From an uncultured Rhodospirillales bacterium (GTDB taxonomy: Bacteria > Pseudomonadota > Alphaproteobacteria > Acetobacterales > Acetobacteraceae): a stretch of 53,206 nt of DNA. Position numbers and translations under genes: made by a program. Positions 42,826 through 52,617 of the stretch are shown here, one piece after another (the first letter of the stretch is position 1; each line of letters begins with the position of its first letter). Location: NCBI GenBank assembly GCA_903823665.1, contig CAIJTR010000093.1, forward strand, positions 1 to 53,206. The letters run 5' to 3'. The notes beneath the pieces are model-generated. The model was given only the letters and a program-made list of their open reading frames with translations, made no database searches and was not told where the DNA came from.

Positions 42826-45800
42826 ATGTCGCCTCACAAGGAGGGGCTTGATGTTCCACGGACTACAGCGTTGAGCAGTCGCCTGTTGCAAGCCGCCGCG
42901 TCCATCGCGGCGTTGCTGTTGGCCGGCATCGTCGCCACCGCCTGGCTGCTGCCGCCACAGCTTGAATGGAATCGCTACCGGGCAGACATCACGAGCCTTG
43001 TCTCCACAAATATCGGCCGTCCCGTGAGCATTGACGGGCCCATCAGCCTGCAATTGCTGCCCCAGCCCACCATTACCGCAGGCCAGGTCACAGTGGCCGA
43101 TGTGCAGGACGATGCCTCTATCGCGGTCGCCGAACTCCGCGTCCGCCTCGCCCTGGCACCGCTGCTTGCGGGCCGTGTCGATGCACGTGAAGTCGTGCTG
43201 CGCGGCCTCGACATCCGCCTGCCCTGGCCCCTGCATTTTGACACCGGCATCACCCGCCAGCCGGACTGGCTGTCCTCCATCTCCGCCCGCATCGAAAGCG
43301 GCCGGATTGCCGTGGGTGCTGCCGCCGCAACAGACATCAACGCAACCCTCGGCCTCACGCACGACACCGGCACCCTCAGTCTCGCCGGAACCGCCGTGAT
43401 CTCCGCTCTCCCTTGGCACCTCTCCGCCCGTCTTGCGCGCACCGGGCAAGATGGTTCGGCGGGTCTTGATCTCGCGCTCGACGGCCAAGGCCCCGTGCAG
43501 GGTTTGGGTGCGATGTTCACCGGCCAAATTGCCGGAAGCGGCGAAGTTGCCGGGCGTTTCAGCGGCAGCGGGCCGGATCTGTCCCGCCTGCTCGCTGCCC
43601 CCGCTGTCCCCTTCAAAGCAAATGGCAACATCAGCGTGGCCGGCGGCGTGGCTTTGGCGGACGGGTTGTCCGTCGATCTCGCAGGCTCCCCAGCCCGTGG
43701 TGCCGTGACGTTGCGGCTTGTCCCTCAGCCCCGGCTCGATGTGTCGCTGGCAGCCAGCAGGCTCGATCTTGATGCTTGGCTGCCCGCCCTGATCAACACG
43801 CGGCCCGGCCAACGCATCACCAGCATCGAAACCGGCATCGACCTTTCTGCCGAGGCAGCAACGCTCGCGGGCGGCACCCTGCGCGGCCTGCGCGGCGGGT
43901 TTGAAATCACCCCTACCCGCGTCACCCTGCGAGACGTCACCGTCATCCTCCCCGGAGACGCCAAACTCGGCCTCGTCGGAGACCTGCAACGCGCCACCGC
44001 ATCCACCGCACCGCAATTCACCGGCCGCGCCACACTCGCAGCCCCCAGCCTGCGCACCACGCTGAGTTGGCTTGACCGCACCAGCCCAGCCCTCCTGCCC
44101 GCGATACCCGAGGCCGCTCTGCATCAGGCTGATCTCAGCACCGCCATCACCGTGAACGGCCGGGCAGACTCCAGCGCACCGGTGGAGGTCAGCCTTTCCG
44201 ACCTCACCGGCACCATCGACGCCAGCCATGTGCAGGGCAAACTCACGCTCCGTCCCGCGCCCCGTTTCGGCATCACCGCCAATTTGCATTTCGACCACGC
44301 CAGCCTCGACCCATGGTTTCCAGAGACGACCGGTGCCTTGACCGGTCTGCCGCAACATCTGGGGCCGTTTGATCTCGACCTTCAATTGAAGGCCAACGAA
44401 GCAATGCTGCACGGCCACACACTGACCGCCGCCTCGCTCGACCTCGGGCTTGAAGCGGGCCGGCTGACGTTGAGGCGTTTGGAAACACAGAGCGAGGCCG
44501 CAAAACTCGTGGCATCCGGCAGCATCACCGACGCGGGCCGTATCACGGACGGCAAGATCGACCTCACAGGCCCAGCCGACAGCGCCGCCCGGCTTCTCAC
44601 CAGCTGGTGGCCGGAGCAAGCAAAACACGCGCAACGCCTGCCATTCGGGCCGCTCAATCTATCCCTCATGGCCGCAGGTCCGCCCGAGGCACTTGCACTG
44701 CGCGCAGCACTTGATCTGGGTGATCTGCATGTCGACACCCAGCCCATGTTCGACATTCCCGGCCAGCGCTGGGGCGGCAAGCTCACTCTGCGCCATCCCG
44801 GAGCACCCCGCCTTCTCGACAATATGGGCTTCGGCGGCACCGCCTCCTGGCTTGGTGACGGATCGATCTCCTTCGCCGGCACCATCAACGGAGCTGGTGC
44901 GATGCTCGCTCCCACCCGCCTCAGCAGTGAGGCCTTTGATATCACCGCCGGCAGCCTGCGCGCCCATGGCAGCCTCGCTTACGACAACAATGCCGAACGC
45001 AGCGGCTCCAAGCGGATCACCGGCCGAATCATCGCCGAAACCCTGCCGCTGCCACTGCCCTATCCCCGCACGCCAGACCAACTGCCCATCACCGCCTTGT
45101 CCGAATTCGACGCCTCCGTGCATGTCGAGGCCGGAGACGTGCTGGTTGGTCTGTCGCCCGCCCTCAAAAACGTGGCGGGACAGGTGACGCTCAACCACGG
45201 CACGCTCGCAATCGATGATCTGCAGGCGCAGCTTGAGGCGGGCAAGCTCACCGGCCGCATCGCCCTCCAATCTGCGGCCTCGCCGCCTGCCCTCGCCGCT
45301 GAACTCACGCTTGCTGCAGCCAAGCCCGCCAATGCCGTGTTCGACACCCCACTCGACATTTCCGGTGGCGACATCGACGCCACGGTCAATCTGCAAGCCG
45401 AGGGTTATTCCCCCGCGGCATTGCTCGCCACCCTGTCCGGTCAGGTTCAACTCAAGGCCGCGCATGGTGCCCTCACCGGTATCGACCTCGCCGCCACCGG
45501 CCCCAGGCTGGCCGAGACGGACATGCGCACCGCCCTCGCCGGCGGCAGCACGCCCTTCGACCGGCTCGACGTCACCGCCGCGTTGAAAGGCGGGCTGCTG
45601 CGCTTCAGCAGCGCCCATTTCACCGCCCCCTCCGGCACCGGCGACCTCTCTGGTCTCATCGACCTGCCGGGCCAAAGTGGTGAGCTCCGCCTGGTGGTTC
45701 AGCCAAAGCTGGCGGATGCGCCAACACTCGCTTTACGGCTCAGCGGCGCATTGGCAAAACCTGCCCGCACACTCGAACTGAGTGACGCCCTGCGCTGGCG

Positions 45801-45831
45801 TGCTGAACACCCCGCAGAAGCTGCCCCATAG
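42826..45831 (+). CDS. AsmA family outer-membrane/lipid-transport-associated protein
   Basis: The product is about 1000 residues with one N-terminal membrane anchor (LQAAASIAALLLAGIVATAWLL), then a repeated beta-strand/linker pattern throughout and a C-terminal AsmA_2-like domain (PLDISGGDIDATVNLQAEG; FSSAHFTAPSGTGDLSGLID). AsmA/TamB-like proteins bridge the periplasm and help move lipids to the outer membrane. The start is uncertain: the ATG at 42826 has no good ribosome-binding site, while a TTG at 42871 overlaps the stop of a 7-codon reading frame with a strong one. The last 133 bases overlap a small minus-strand gene. Confidence 0.85.
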   Translation: MSPHKEGLDVPRTTALSSRLLQAAASIAALLLAGIVATAWLLPPQLEWNRYRADITSLVSTNIGRPVSIDGPISLQLLPQPTITAGQVTVADVQDDASIAVAELRVRLALAPLLAGRVDAREVVLRGLDIRLPWPLHFDTGITRQPDWLSSISARIESGRIAVGAAAATDINATLGLTHDTGTLSLAGTAVISALPWHLSARLARTGQDGSAGLDLALDGQGPVQGLGAMFTGQIAGSGEVAGRFSGSGPDLSRLLAAPAVPFKANGNISVAGGVALADGLSVDLAGSPARGAVTLRLVPQPRLDVSLAASRLDLDAWLPALINTRPGQRITSIETGIDLSAEAATLAGGTLRGLRGGFEITPTRVTLRDVTVILPGDAKLGLVGDLQRATASTAPQFTGRATLAAPSLRTTLSWLDRTSPALLPAIPEAALHQADLSTAITVNGRADSSAPVEVSLSDLTGTIDASHVQGKLTLRPAPRFGITANLHFDHASLDPWFPETTGALTGLPQHLGPFDLDLQLKANEAMLHGHTLTAASLDLGLEAGRLTLRRLETQSEAAKLVASGSITDAGRITDGKIDLTGPADSAARLLTSWWPEQAKHAQRLPFGPLNLSLMAAGPPEALALRAALDLGDLHVDTQPMFDIPGQRWGGKLTLRHPGAPRLLDNMGFGGTASWLGDGSISFAGTINGAGAMLAPTRLSSEAFDITAGSLRAHGSLAYDNNAERSGSKRITGRIIAETLPLPLPYPRTPDQLPITALSEFDASVHVEAGDVLVGLSPALKNVAGQVTLNHGTLAIDDLQAQLEAGKLTGRIALQSAASPPALAAELTLAAAKPANAVFDTPLDISGGDIDATVNLQAEGYSPAALLATLSGQVQLKAAHGALTGIDLAATGPRLAETDMRTALAGGSTPFDRLDVTAALKGGLLRFSSAHFTAPSGTGDLSGLIDLPGQSGELRLVVQPKLADAPTLALRLSGALAKPARTLELSDALRWRAEHPAEAAP
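42851..42874 (+). promoter_or_regulatory. Possible short leader reading frame coupled to asmA
   Basis: AAGGAGGGG, the best ribosome-binding site in this spacer, is followed four bases later by an ATG that encodes only seven residues (MFHGLQR) and stops at TGA. That TGA overlaps a TTG in the asmA frame (TTGA), so ribosomes could restart there. The alternative is that the real start is the upstream ATG and this is coincidence. Confidence 0.35.
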
Positions 45832-45995
45832 CCGCCAAGCTCGCCGGACATGTGGTCATCAAACACGGTGTGCGCCAGGGCCAGCAAATGCTCTGCCGTG
45901 ATCGAACGTCCAGCACGATCGGCTTCCTGAGCCAACGCCAGCAGCCGGTCAGACAGCATCAAATCCGTTGGGGCATGTTGCAGAGAAGTGTTCAT
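45699..45995 (-). CDS. Small protein of unknown function, 3' end antisense to asmA
   Basis: The 98-residue product has AGGAGA about seven bases before its ATG, supporting translation. The first 55 residues are helical (MLSDRLLALAQEADRAGRSITAEHLLALAHTVFDDH) and look like real protein. The last 45 (from SARQRRASLSSSV) overlap the convergent asmA coding sequence and may be unconstrained. I recognise no named domain. Confidence 0.6.
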   Translation of the reverse strand: MNTSLQHAPTDLMLSDRLLALAQEADRAGRSITAEHLLALAHTVFDDHMSGELGGYGAASAGCSARQRRASLSSSVRAGFANAPLSRKASVGASASFG

Positions 45996-46113
45996 GGACA
46001 GTCTCCTGAAAGGGATTTTCCCAGATCGACCCCGCAGCCACTGCGCGGAACCGGCGTTCTTCGCCCCTTTAGAAAAGCCTGCCCATCCTTTCCAAAACCT
46101 TAATTTCGGAACC

Positions 46114-46335
46114 TCAATGCGAAAAATCACCTCGCTTGGTGAGTGCGAACACACGCAGCGCTTGCGCTAGCGGCCGATCCGCGCCGCGCGCCGTATCCAC
46201 CTCCGCCACCAAACGCACCAACGTCATCTCCCGCGCCACCGCAATCTCGCCCAGAACCTGCCAAAACTCCGGCTCCAACGCGACGGAAGTGCGATGCCCG
46301 GCCAGCGAAAAACTCTGCTTCACCAGTCCGCTCAT
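46114..46335 (-). CDS. Small ribbon-helix-helix domain protein (RHH_4 type)
   Basis: The 73-residue protein carries [29 protein letters not shown] followed by [14 protein letters not shown], the same pattern as the protein at 33745-34107. It is presumably DNA-binding, with unknown targets. Its ATG overlaps the queG stop codon (ATGA), so it is translated with the queuosine genes. Confidence 0.78.
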   Translation of the reverse strand: MSGLVKQSFSLAGHRTSVALEPEFWQVLGEIAVAREMTLVRLVAEVDTARGADRPLAQALRVFALTKRGDFSH

Positions 46336-47357
46336 GCAAGCCGCCCCCAAGCCCAAGCCGCCGCCTCCGCCACAACTGCGCTCGGGTCCGAGAGCCTCGG
46401 CTGCAACGCCCCCCGAAGGCTCACATCCCCCGAATTGCCAATCGCAATCATCACGTTGCGCACAAACCTGTCCCGCCCAATCCGCTTGATGGGCGAGCCC
46501 ACAAACAATGCGCGAAACCCCGCATCATCCAGACCCGCCAATTCCGCCAGACGCGGAGCCGACAAATCCTCCCGCGCCATCAGCTTCGCCTGCCTTGTTA
46601 CTTGCGCAAACCGGTTCCACGGGCACGCCGCCAGACAATCATCACACCCATAAATCCGATTGCCCATCGCCTCCCGAAACTCCTCCGGAATGGAGCCCGC
46701 ATATTCTATCGTGAGATAAGCAATGCACCGCCGCGCATCGAGCTGATATGGAGCCGGAAACGCCTCCGTCGGGCAAGCATCCAAGCAGCGCGAGCAACTC
46801 CCACACCGATCCACATGCGGCTCGCTTGGCTTCAAATCCAGCGAAGTATAAATCTCGCCTAGAAACAACCACGACCCATGCGCACGAGAAACGAGATTGG
46901 TATGCTTGCCCTGCCACCCCAGCCCCGCTCTGACAGCCAACGGCTTTTCCATCACCGGTGCCGTATCCACAAACACCTTCACCGCATGCCCATGCTTGCT
47001 TACGATGAACTGCGCCAGATGCTTGAGCATCCCCTTTACCACATCATGATAATCCCGGTTGCGGGCATAGACCGAGATCCCACCTCGATCTTTCTGCTCC
47101 AGCACCGCCAGCGGATCATCCTCCGGCGCGTAAGAAAGCCCGAGCGAAATCACACTGCGCGCCTCCGGCCACAACGCGCGTGGGTCAGCACGCTGCTCCG
47201 CGCGATCCGCCATCCAGCCCATATCGCCATGCCGGCCCTCGGCCAGAAAATCCGCCAGCCTCTCACGTGCCTGCGGACCTAGATCGGCCGAAGTGAACCC
47301 CACGGCATCAAAGCCAAGGGCCAGCGCCTTCTCCCTGATGGCGTCAGCCGCGTCCAC
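46332..47357 (-). CDS. queG: Epoxyqueuosine reductase
   Basis: The 341-residue enzyme catalyses the last step of queuosine synthesis, reducing epoxyqueuosine in tRNA with a cobalamin cofactor. It has two ferredoxin-type clusters, [12 protein letters not shown] and [11 protein letters not shown], and the QueG features [18 protein letters not shown] and GEIYTSL. A C-terminal HEAT-like part ends the protein. The GTG at 47357 is chosen because it begins directly before the conserved helix and overlaps the queF end by 14 bases; a longer frame would run far into queF. Confidence 0.92.
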   Translation of the reverse strand: MDAADAIREKALALGFDAVGFTSADLGPQARERLADFLAEGRHGDMGWMADRAEQRADPRALWPEARSVISLGLSYAPEDDPLAVLEQKDRGGISVYARNRDYHDVVKGMLKHLAQFIVSKHGHAVKVFVDTAPVMEKPLAVRAGLGWQGKHTNLVSRAHGSWLFLGEIYTSLDLKPSEPHVDRCGSCSRCLDACPTEAFPAPYQLDARRCIAYLTIEYAGSIPEEFREAMGNRIYGCDDCLAACPWNRFAQVTRQAKLMAREDLSAPRLAELAGLDDAGFRALFVGSPIKRIGRDRFVRNVMIAIGNSGDVSLRGALQPRLSDPSAVVAEAAAWAWGRLA

Positions 47358-47805
47358 GATACGGGGCCACGCCCTGGTCCGGAATCCAAACGCCCGCGGG
47401 CGGTGTCCCCGTCTGCCAAAACACATCAATCGGAATGCCACCGCGTGGATACCAATACGCCCCAATCCGCAGCCAAACCGGCTGCGTCATCTCCACAATC
47501 CGTGTCGCCACCAGCATCGAACATGCCTCATGAAACGAGCCATGATTTCTGAAACTTGCCAGGAACAACTTGAGGGATTTGCTTTCCACAATCCACTGAT
47601 CCGGCACGTAATCAATCACCAGATGCGCAAAATCCGGCTGCCCCGTCAGCGGGCACAACGACGTGAACTCAGGTGCCGCAAACCGAATCAAATACTGCGT
47701 ATCCGTGCGCGGATTTGGAACCCGCTCCAGCTTCGCCTCATCCGGCGACTGCGGTGCCGTGATATGCTGACCAAGTTGCGTGAGCCCATCATAGCTTTCC
47801 GTCAT
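47344..47805 (-). CDS. queF: NADPH-dependent 7-cyano-7-deazaguanine (preQ0) reductase
   Basis: The 153-residue unimodular QueF reduces the nitrile of preQ0 to the amine preQ1. The catalytic cysteine lies in [14 protein letters not shown], the Asp in the same segment donates a proton, and [20 protein letters not shown] is the QueF signature that binds NADPH and substrate. The start overlaps the tgt stop by four bases. Confidence 0.93.
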   Translation of the reverse strand: MTESYDGLTQLGQHITAPQSPDEAKLERVPNPRTDTQYLIRFAAPEFTSLCPLTGQPDFAHLVIDYVPDQWIVESKSLKLFLASFRNHGSFHEACSMLVATRIVEMTQPVWLRIGAYWYPRGGIPIDVFWQTGTPPAGVWIPDQGVAPYRGRG

Positions 47806-48917
47806 GCGGCCTCCTTCTGCCAGCCTGCACGAACCTCAGCCGAATGCGCAGCCAGTCGCCGCTCGGCAATCGCCACCCGCATTCCAGCCATCAAGTCCTG
47901 ATAATACTGAATATTATGCCACGTCAGCAGCATAGGCCCCAGCATTTCCTCGCAGCGAAACAAATGATGCAAATACGCGCGCGAATGCTTGGTGCAAAGC
48001 GGGCAAGCACAGCCTGGGTCCAGCGGCGCACCATCATCGGCGAAGCGCGCATTTCGCATGTTGTGCACACCATGACTGGTATAAGCGCGCGCCGTCCGCC
48101 CCGCCCGCGTCGGCATCACGCAATCGAACATATCAACGCCGCGCGCCACCGCCCCCAGCAGATCATCCGGCGTGCCCACACCCATCAAATAACGCGGCTT
48201 GTCCGATGGCAAAGCGGGCGCAGTGTAGTCCAGCACAGAGAACATCGCCTCCTGCCCCTCGCCCACCGCAAGCCCACCAATCGCGTACCCCTCAAAGCCA
48301 ATCCCACTCAGTGCCGCGATAGATCGCTCCCGCAAATCGCGAAACACACCGCCCTGCACAATGCCAAACAGCCCATACCCCACGCGCGCCACAAATGCCG
48401 CGCGTGACCGCGCCGCCCAGCGCATCGACAACTCCATCGAAGCCCGCGTCTCATCCTCGGTCGCTGGAAACTTCGTACATTCATCAAACGCCATCGTGAT
48501 CGTCGCATCCAGCAGATGCTGAATTTCAATCGACCGCTCCGGTGTCAAAAGATGCGCGCTGCCATCAATATGCGAACGAAAAATCACCCCGTTCTCATCA
48601 AGCTTGCGCAGGCCCGCGAGTGACATCACCTGAAACCCACCTGAATCCGTCAGGATCGGCCCAGGCCAGTCCATCATCTTGTGCAGGCCGCCGAGTGCCG
48701 CCACCCGCTGCGCCCCAGGCCGCAACATCAAATGATACGTATTGCCAAGAATCAGCTTCGCCCCAGTGCTGCGCACGGAATCTGCCATCATCGCCTTCAC
48801 CGTGCCAGCCGTGCCCACCGGCATGAACACCGGCGTCGCCACCTCGCCATGCGCGGTATGCAGCGTGCCAAGCCGCGCCTCGCCATCCGTTGCCAAACAC
48901 GTCCAACTCAGGCTCAT
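47802..48917 (-). CDS. tgt: tRNA-guanine transglycosylase
   Basis: The 371-residue enzyme swaps guanine-34 of certain tRNAs for preQ1. It has [10 protein letters not shown] with the base-catalytic Asp, [16 protein letters not shown], the nucleophile Asp in [11 protein letters not shown], and a zinc site [17 protein letters not shown] (three Cys, one His). Its ATG overlaps the queA stop (ATGA) and its stop overlaps the queF start, giving a queA-tgt-queF-queG order. Confidence 0.94.
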   Translation of the reverse strand: MSLSWTCLATDGEARLGTLHTAHGEVATPVFMPVGTAGTVKAMMADSVRSTGAKLILGNTYHLMLRPGAQRVAALGGLHKMMDWPGPILTDSGGFQVMSLAGLRKLDENGVIFRSHIDGSAHLLTPERSIEIQHLLDATITMAFDECTKFPATEDETRASMELSMRWAARSRAAFVARVGYGLFGIVQGGVFRDLRERSIAALSGIGFEGYAIGGLAVGEGQEAMFSVLDYTAPALPSDKPRYLMGVGTPDDLLGAVARGVDMFDCVMPTRAGRTARAYTSHGVHNMRNARFADDGAPLDPGCACPLCTKHSRAYLHHLFRCEEMLGPMLLTWHNIQYYQDLMAGMRVAIAERRLAAHSAEVRAGWQKEAA

Positions 48918-49950
48918 GCCAGCTCCAGCAACGAAGAATCTCCATACGAATAAAAACGGTATCCGGTGGCAATCGCATGCGCATACGCCGCCTGCATCCG
49001 CTCCTGCCCGGCAAACGCACAGACCAGCATGAACAAGGTGGAGCGCGGCAGATGAAAATTCGTCATCAGCATATCCACCGCACGGAATTGATGGCCGGGC
49101 AAAATGAAAATATCCGTCTCACCCGCGAACGCCCGAATCTCACCACTCACCGACGCCGCCTCTAACAAACGCAAACTGGTGGTGCCAACCGCCACAATCC
49201 GCCCCCCCCCGCCCGCGCCGCATTCAACCGAGCAGCCACGTCCTCCGTCAGAACGCCACGCTCCGCATGAATTCGATGCTCCGCCACACTCTCCCCGCGC
49301 ATCGGCAGGAACGTGCCAGCCCCCACATGCAACGTCAGCGTCTCGCGCTGCACGGCGGCAGCATCAATCCGCGCCAACAAAGCCTCGGTGAAATGCAGCC
49401 CAGCTGTCGGGGCCGCCACTGCCCCCGCATGCTCGGCAAACACCGTCTGATAATCGCGCGCATCCTCCGCCGTCGGTCCTGCAGGCCGCTCAATATAAGG
49501 CGGCAAAGCCAAAGCCCCAGCTCGGCGCAACGCATCATCAAAGGCCTTACCTTTAAGGTTGAAGCGCAACCCGACAGCACCATCACCTTCCAGGCTCACC
49601 ACACGCGCCTGAAAATCCGTGGCCCCATCGAAATCCAGCGCGTCCCCCACCCTCAACCGACGGGCATTCCTGGCCAGCGCGAGCCAAGTCCCATCAACCC
49701 GTGGCCGATCCAGCGTGATACCAATCTTGGCAGCCCCGCGCATGGCCGAAAGCTGAGCCGGGATCACCCGCGTGTCATTCGCCACCAGCACATCGCCTGC
49801 GCGCAACAGCCCCGGCAGATCGGCCACGGAATAATCGCGCAATGCCGCGCCCACTTGCAGCAGCCGTGCACTCTCCCGCGGCCGTGCGGGCACGTGGGCG
49901 ATGCGATCAGGCGGCAGCTCAAAATCGAAGTCAGAGGCGAGCAAGAGCAC
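48914..49950 (-). pseudogene. queA: tRNA preQ1(34) S-adenosylmethionine ribosyltransferase-isomerase, frameshifted
   Basis: QueA transfers and isomerises the ribosyl part of SAM onto preQ1-tRNA. The N-terminal part (starting LLASDFDFELPPDRIAHVPARPRESARLL, with VLVANDTRVIPAQ and AAPTAGLHFT) reads from 49950 to about 49200. The C-terminal part ([31 protein letters not shown]) reads in another frame from about 49195 to 48914. The break lies in a nine-G tract on the coding strand (49202-49210); one extra G or two fewer would restore about 345 residues, the usual length. As given, translation ends shortly after the tract. The cause may be a sequencing error, slippage or genuine loss. The surrounding queuosine genes are intact. 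Confidence 0.88.
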
Positions 49951-50352
49951 TCAATCAGCCAAATACGAGGCAATCTCGATCAAATTGCCATCCGGATCAC
50001 GGCAATAAACCGACGTCATCGGCCCCAGCGCCCCAGTCTTCGGCACCGGCCCCTGAACCGGAACGATGCCGCAATTGCGCAAATGGTCGATCACATCCTC
50101 AGGCCGCACCGCTGTGATGAAGCACAAATCAGCACACCCGCTCACAACCCGATCCGACGTGATCCAGTTGCGCACACTGGCATCAACCGGCCGCAGATTG
50201 ATCTTCTGGCCGCCAAACTTCAGCGCCGTGCGATCATTCTCGCCAAACTCCTCGCGGTCCATCCCAAGCACGCGCTGATACCAGTTGGCGGTGATGTCCA
50301 CATCAGCGCAGTGCAGCACCAGATGATCGAGCCTATCGACGGTGAAGCGCAT
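49951..50352 (-). CDS. VOC family protein (glyoxalase/bleomycin-resistance fold)
   Basis: The 133-residue protein has the VOC layout: VDRLDHLVLHCADVDITANWYQRVLGM in the first half and SVYCRDPDGNLIEIASYL in the second, with His and Glu at likely metal positions. The substrate is unknown. Its ATG shares a base with the fumarase stop (TAATG) and its stop abuts queA, so it is in the same transcript. Confidence 0.85.
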   Translation of the reverse strand: MRFTVDRLDHLVLHCADVDITANWYQRVLGMDREEFGENDRTALKFGGQKINLRPVDASVRNWITSDRVVSGCADLCFITAVRPEDVIDHLRNCGIVPVQGPVPKTGALGPMTSVYCRDPDGNLIEIASYLAD

Positions 50353-52022
50353 TATTCCGTCCCATCATAAAAATCGTGGCCTTTGTCATCAATGATGATG
50401 AAGGCAGGGAAGTCTTCAACCTCAATGCGCCACACCGCCTCCATGCCAAGCTCCGCATATTCCAGAACCTCCACCTTGCGGATGCAGTCCTGCGCCAGCC
50501 GTGCCGCAGGCCCACCGACGGAGCCCAGATAGAACCCGCCAAATGTTTTGCAGGCATCACGAACAGCGCGCGAGCGATTGCCCTTCGCCAGCATCACCAA
50601 CGAACCGCCAGCGGCCTGAAACTCCGCCACATAGCTGTCCATCCGCCCAGCCGTGGTCGGCCCGAAGCTGCCAGTGGAATACCCCTCCGGCGTTTTGGCC
50701 GGCCCCGCGTAATAAACCGGATGGTTCTTGATGTAGTCAGGCAGACCCTCGCCGCGGTCCAACCGCTCTTTCAGCTTGGCATGCGCAATATCACGCGCCA
50801 CCACCATCGTCCCCGTCAGCGCCAGCCGCGTCTTCACAGAATGCTGCGAAAGCTGCGCCAAAATCTCCGGCATCGGGCGATTGAGATCGACCTTAACCGT
50901 GTCCGCACTCAGATCGTCAGTCGTCGTCTCCGGCAGATACTTATGCGGATCAGTCTCCAGCGCCTCCAGAAACACACCATCCGGCGTGATCTTCGCCTTG
51001 ATCTGCCGGTCCGCCGAGCACGACACGCCGATGCCAACGGGAAGGCTCGCCCCATGCCGCGGCAGACGGATCACCCGCACGTCATGGCAAAAATACTTGC
51101 CACCGAACTGCGCGCCGATCCCGATGGTGCGCGACAGCTCCAGCACCTTCTGCTCCATCTCGATATCACGGAACGCATGGCCCGCCTTGGAGCCGGAGGT
51201 CGGCAGCTGGTCCAGCCATTTCGTCGAGCCCAGTTTCACCGTCTTCAGCGTCGTCTCCGCCGAGGTGCCGCCAATGACGATGGACAGATGATAGGGCGGA
51301 CACGCGGACGTGCCCAACGTCTTCATCTTTGTCTCAAGGAACTGCAGAATTTTCGCCGGCGTCAGAATTGCCCGCGTCTCTTGGAACAGGAACGTCTTGT
51401 TCGCCGAGCCACCACCCTTGGCGACAAACATCAGATGGAACTCATCCGCATGATGCTCACCCGGTGCCGCCAGAATGTCGAACTGCACCGGCAGGTTGTT
51501 GCCAGTGTTGATCTCGTCGAACATCGTCAAAGGTGCCATCTGCGAATAACGCAAATTCGTCTCGGTGTAGGTGCGATGCACCCCCCACGAGATCGCCTCC
51601 TCCTCATCGCCCTGCACCCAAACGCGCTGGCCCTTCTTGCCGAACACGATGGCAGTGCCGGTGTCCTGACACATGGGCAGCACGCCGCCGGCCGAGATGT
51701 TGGCGTTCTTCAGCAGGTCGGTCGCGACGAACCGGTCATTTGACGACGCCTCGGGGTCGTCAAGGATGGCCCGCAGGCTCGCCAGATGCGCCGGGCGCAG
51801 CAGATGCGACACGTCGTGGAATGCCTGAAACGCCAACTCGCTCAGCGTCTCGGGGGCAATCTTCAACACCGTCTGTCCGTCCACATTCAGCGTGGTCACG
51901 CCAGCGATGTCGAGCTTGCGCCACGGCGTCGGGTCCGCTCCCAGCGGGAACATCGGCGAATACAGAAAGTTGGAAGGCCGCGACATCTCGTTCATCTCAG
52001 GCACACTCCGGCTGGCAATCAC
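50352..52022 (-). CDS. Class I fumarate hydratase
   Basis: The 556-residue iron-sulfur enzyme converts fumarate and malate in the TCA cycle. Three conserved cysteines for the 4Fe-4S cluster are in [21 protein letters not shown] and [24 protein letters not shown] and the C-terminal [15 protein letters not shown] are typical of the FumA/FumB two-domain type. A GTG at 52022 overlaps the sspB stop (GTGA); an ATG nine codons in is also possible. Confidence 0.93.
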   Translation of the reverse strand: MIASRSVPEMNEMSRPSNFLYSPMFPLGADPTPWRKLDIAGVTTLNVDGQTVLKIAPETLSELAFQAFHDVSHLLRPAHLASLRAILDDPEASSNDRFVATDLLKNANISAGGVLPMCQDTGTAIVFGKKGQRVWVQGDEEEAISWGVHRTYTETNLRYSQMAPLTMFDEINTGNNLPVQFDILAAPGEHHADEFHLMFVAKGGGSANKTFLFQETRAILTPAKILQFLETKMKTLGTSACPPYHLSIVIGGTSAETTLKTVKLGSTKWLDQLPTSGSKAGHAFRDIEMEQKVLELSRTIGIGAQFGGKYFCHDVRVIRLPRHGASLPVGIGVSCSADRQIKAKITPDGVFLEALETDPHKYLPETTTDDLSADTVKVDLNRPMPEILAQLSQHSVKTRLALTGTMVVARDIAHAKLKERLDRGEGLPDYIKNHPVYYAGPAKTPEGYSTGSFGPTTAGRMDSYVAEFQAAGGSLVMLAKGNRSRAVRDACKTFGGFYLGSVGGPAARLAQDCIRKVEVLEYAELGMEAVWRIEVEDFPAFIIIDDKGHDFYDGTE

Positions 52023-52522
52023 AATTCCTTGGCAGGCCCACGCTTGCGGAAGGCATCCAGGCTCACAACCTGCGGCGTCTCGGATGGCGCAGGCAGTGCT
52101 GCCGGCTCCTCCGCCGGCTCCGGCGTCACCGGATGCTCCTCGGCGCGGAAACGCAGGCCGTATTGAACATAGGGGTCGGCAAACGCCGTCACCGCCGCCA
52201 GCGGAATCTGCAAGGTCGAGCCCACGCCGTTGAACGAGAGCCCAACCGTGAACATGCCAGACGCCTCATCCACCGTCAGATCCCAGAACTGGTGCTGAAT
52301 GACGATTGTCATCTCCTCGCGATACTGCGCACGCAGCCGCGCCGGAATGACGGTCGCCGGATGATCGGTGCGAAACGTGATGTAGAAATGATGCTCACCC
52401 GGCAGCCCATTGGCCCCGGCATGGCGCAACGCCCGCACCATCACCTGGCGCAGTGCCTCCTCGGTCCACTCATCATACGGGAGCAGACTTTCCGGCGGGG
52501 CGGTGTTCTCGGTTTCGTCCAT
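52019..52522 (-). CDS. sspB: SspB family ClpXP adaptor protein
   Basis: The 167-residue protein has the alphaproteobacterial SspB pattern: [61 protein letters not shown], then a proline-rich linker and a C-terminal ClpX-binding tail ([15 protein letters not shown]). SspB tethers ssrA-tagged proteins to the ClpXP protease. It lies directly downstream of the ssrA gene on the same strand. AGAGGA stands about five bases before the ATG at 52522. Confidence 0.9.
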   Translation of the reverse strand: MDETENTAPPESLLPYDEWTEEALRQVMVRALRHAGANGLPGEHHFYITFRTDHPATVIPARLRAQYREEMTIVIQHQFWDLTVDEASGMFTVGLSFNGVGSTLQIPLAAVTAFADPYVQYGLRFRAEEHPVTPEPAEEPAALPAPSETPQVVSLDAFRKRGPAKEL

Positions 52523-52588
52523 GCGATCCTCTTGCGTTCGGCGTTTGCATAGCCGCAAGAGCCGTCCAGTGGAAGTGAGCGGAGAAGC

Positions 52589-52617
52589 GGGGGGCATTCT
52601 GTTGCTCGGGGCCCCCC
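52589..52617 (-). terminator. GC-rich hairpin after the ssrA tag region
   Basis: On the minus strand GGGGGGC and GCCCCCC form a 7-bp stem around a loop of about 15 bases. It marks the probable 3' end of the tmRNA coding piece, or a terminator between ssrA and sspB. No T-tract follows, so it could instead be a processing structure. Confidence 0.45.

Noticed and set aside
42754-44634. Minus-strand open frame of 626 codons opposite asmA
   Set aside because: Composition is Gly/Glu-rich without recognisable motifs, and the plus strand encodes a consistent AsmA-type protein.
50376-51743. Plus-strand open frame of 455 codons opposite the fumarase gene
   Set aside because: It is an antisense shadow with excess Arg, His and Gln. 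The fumarase on the other strand has three cluster cysteines and full length.
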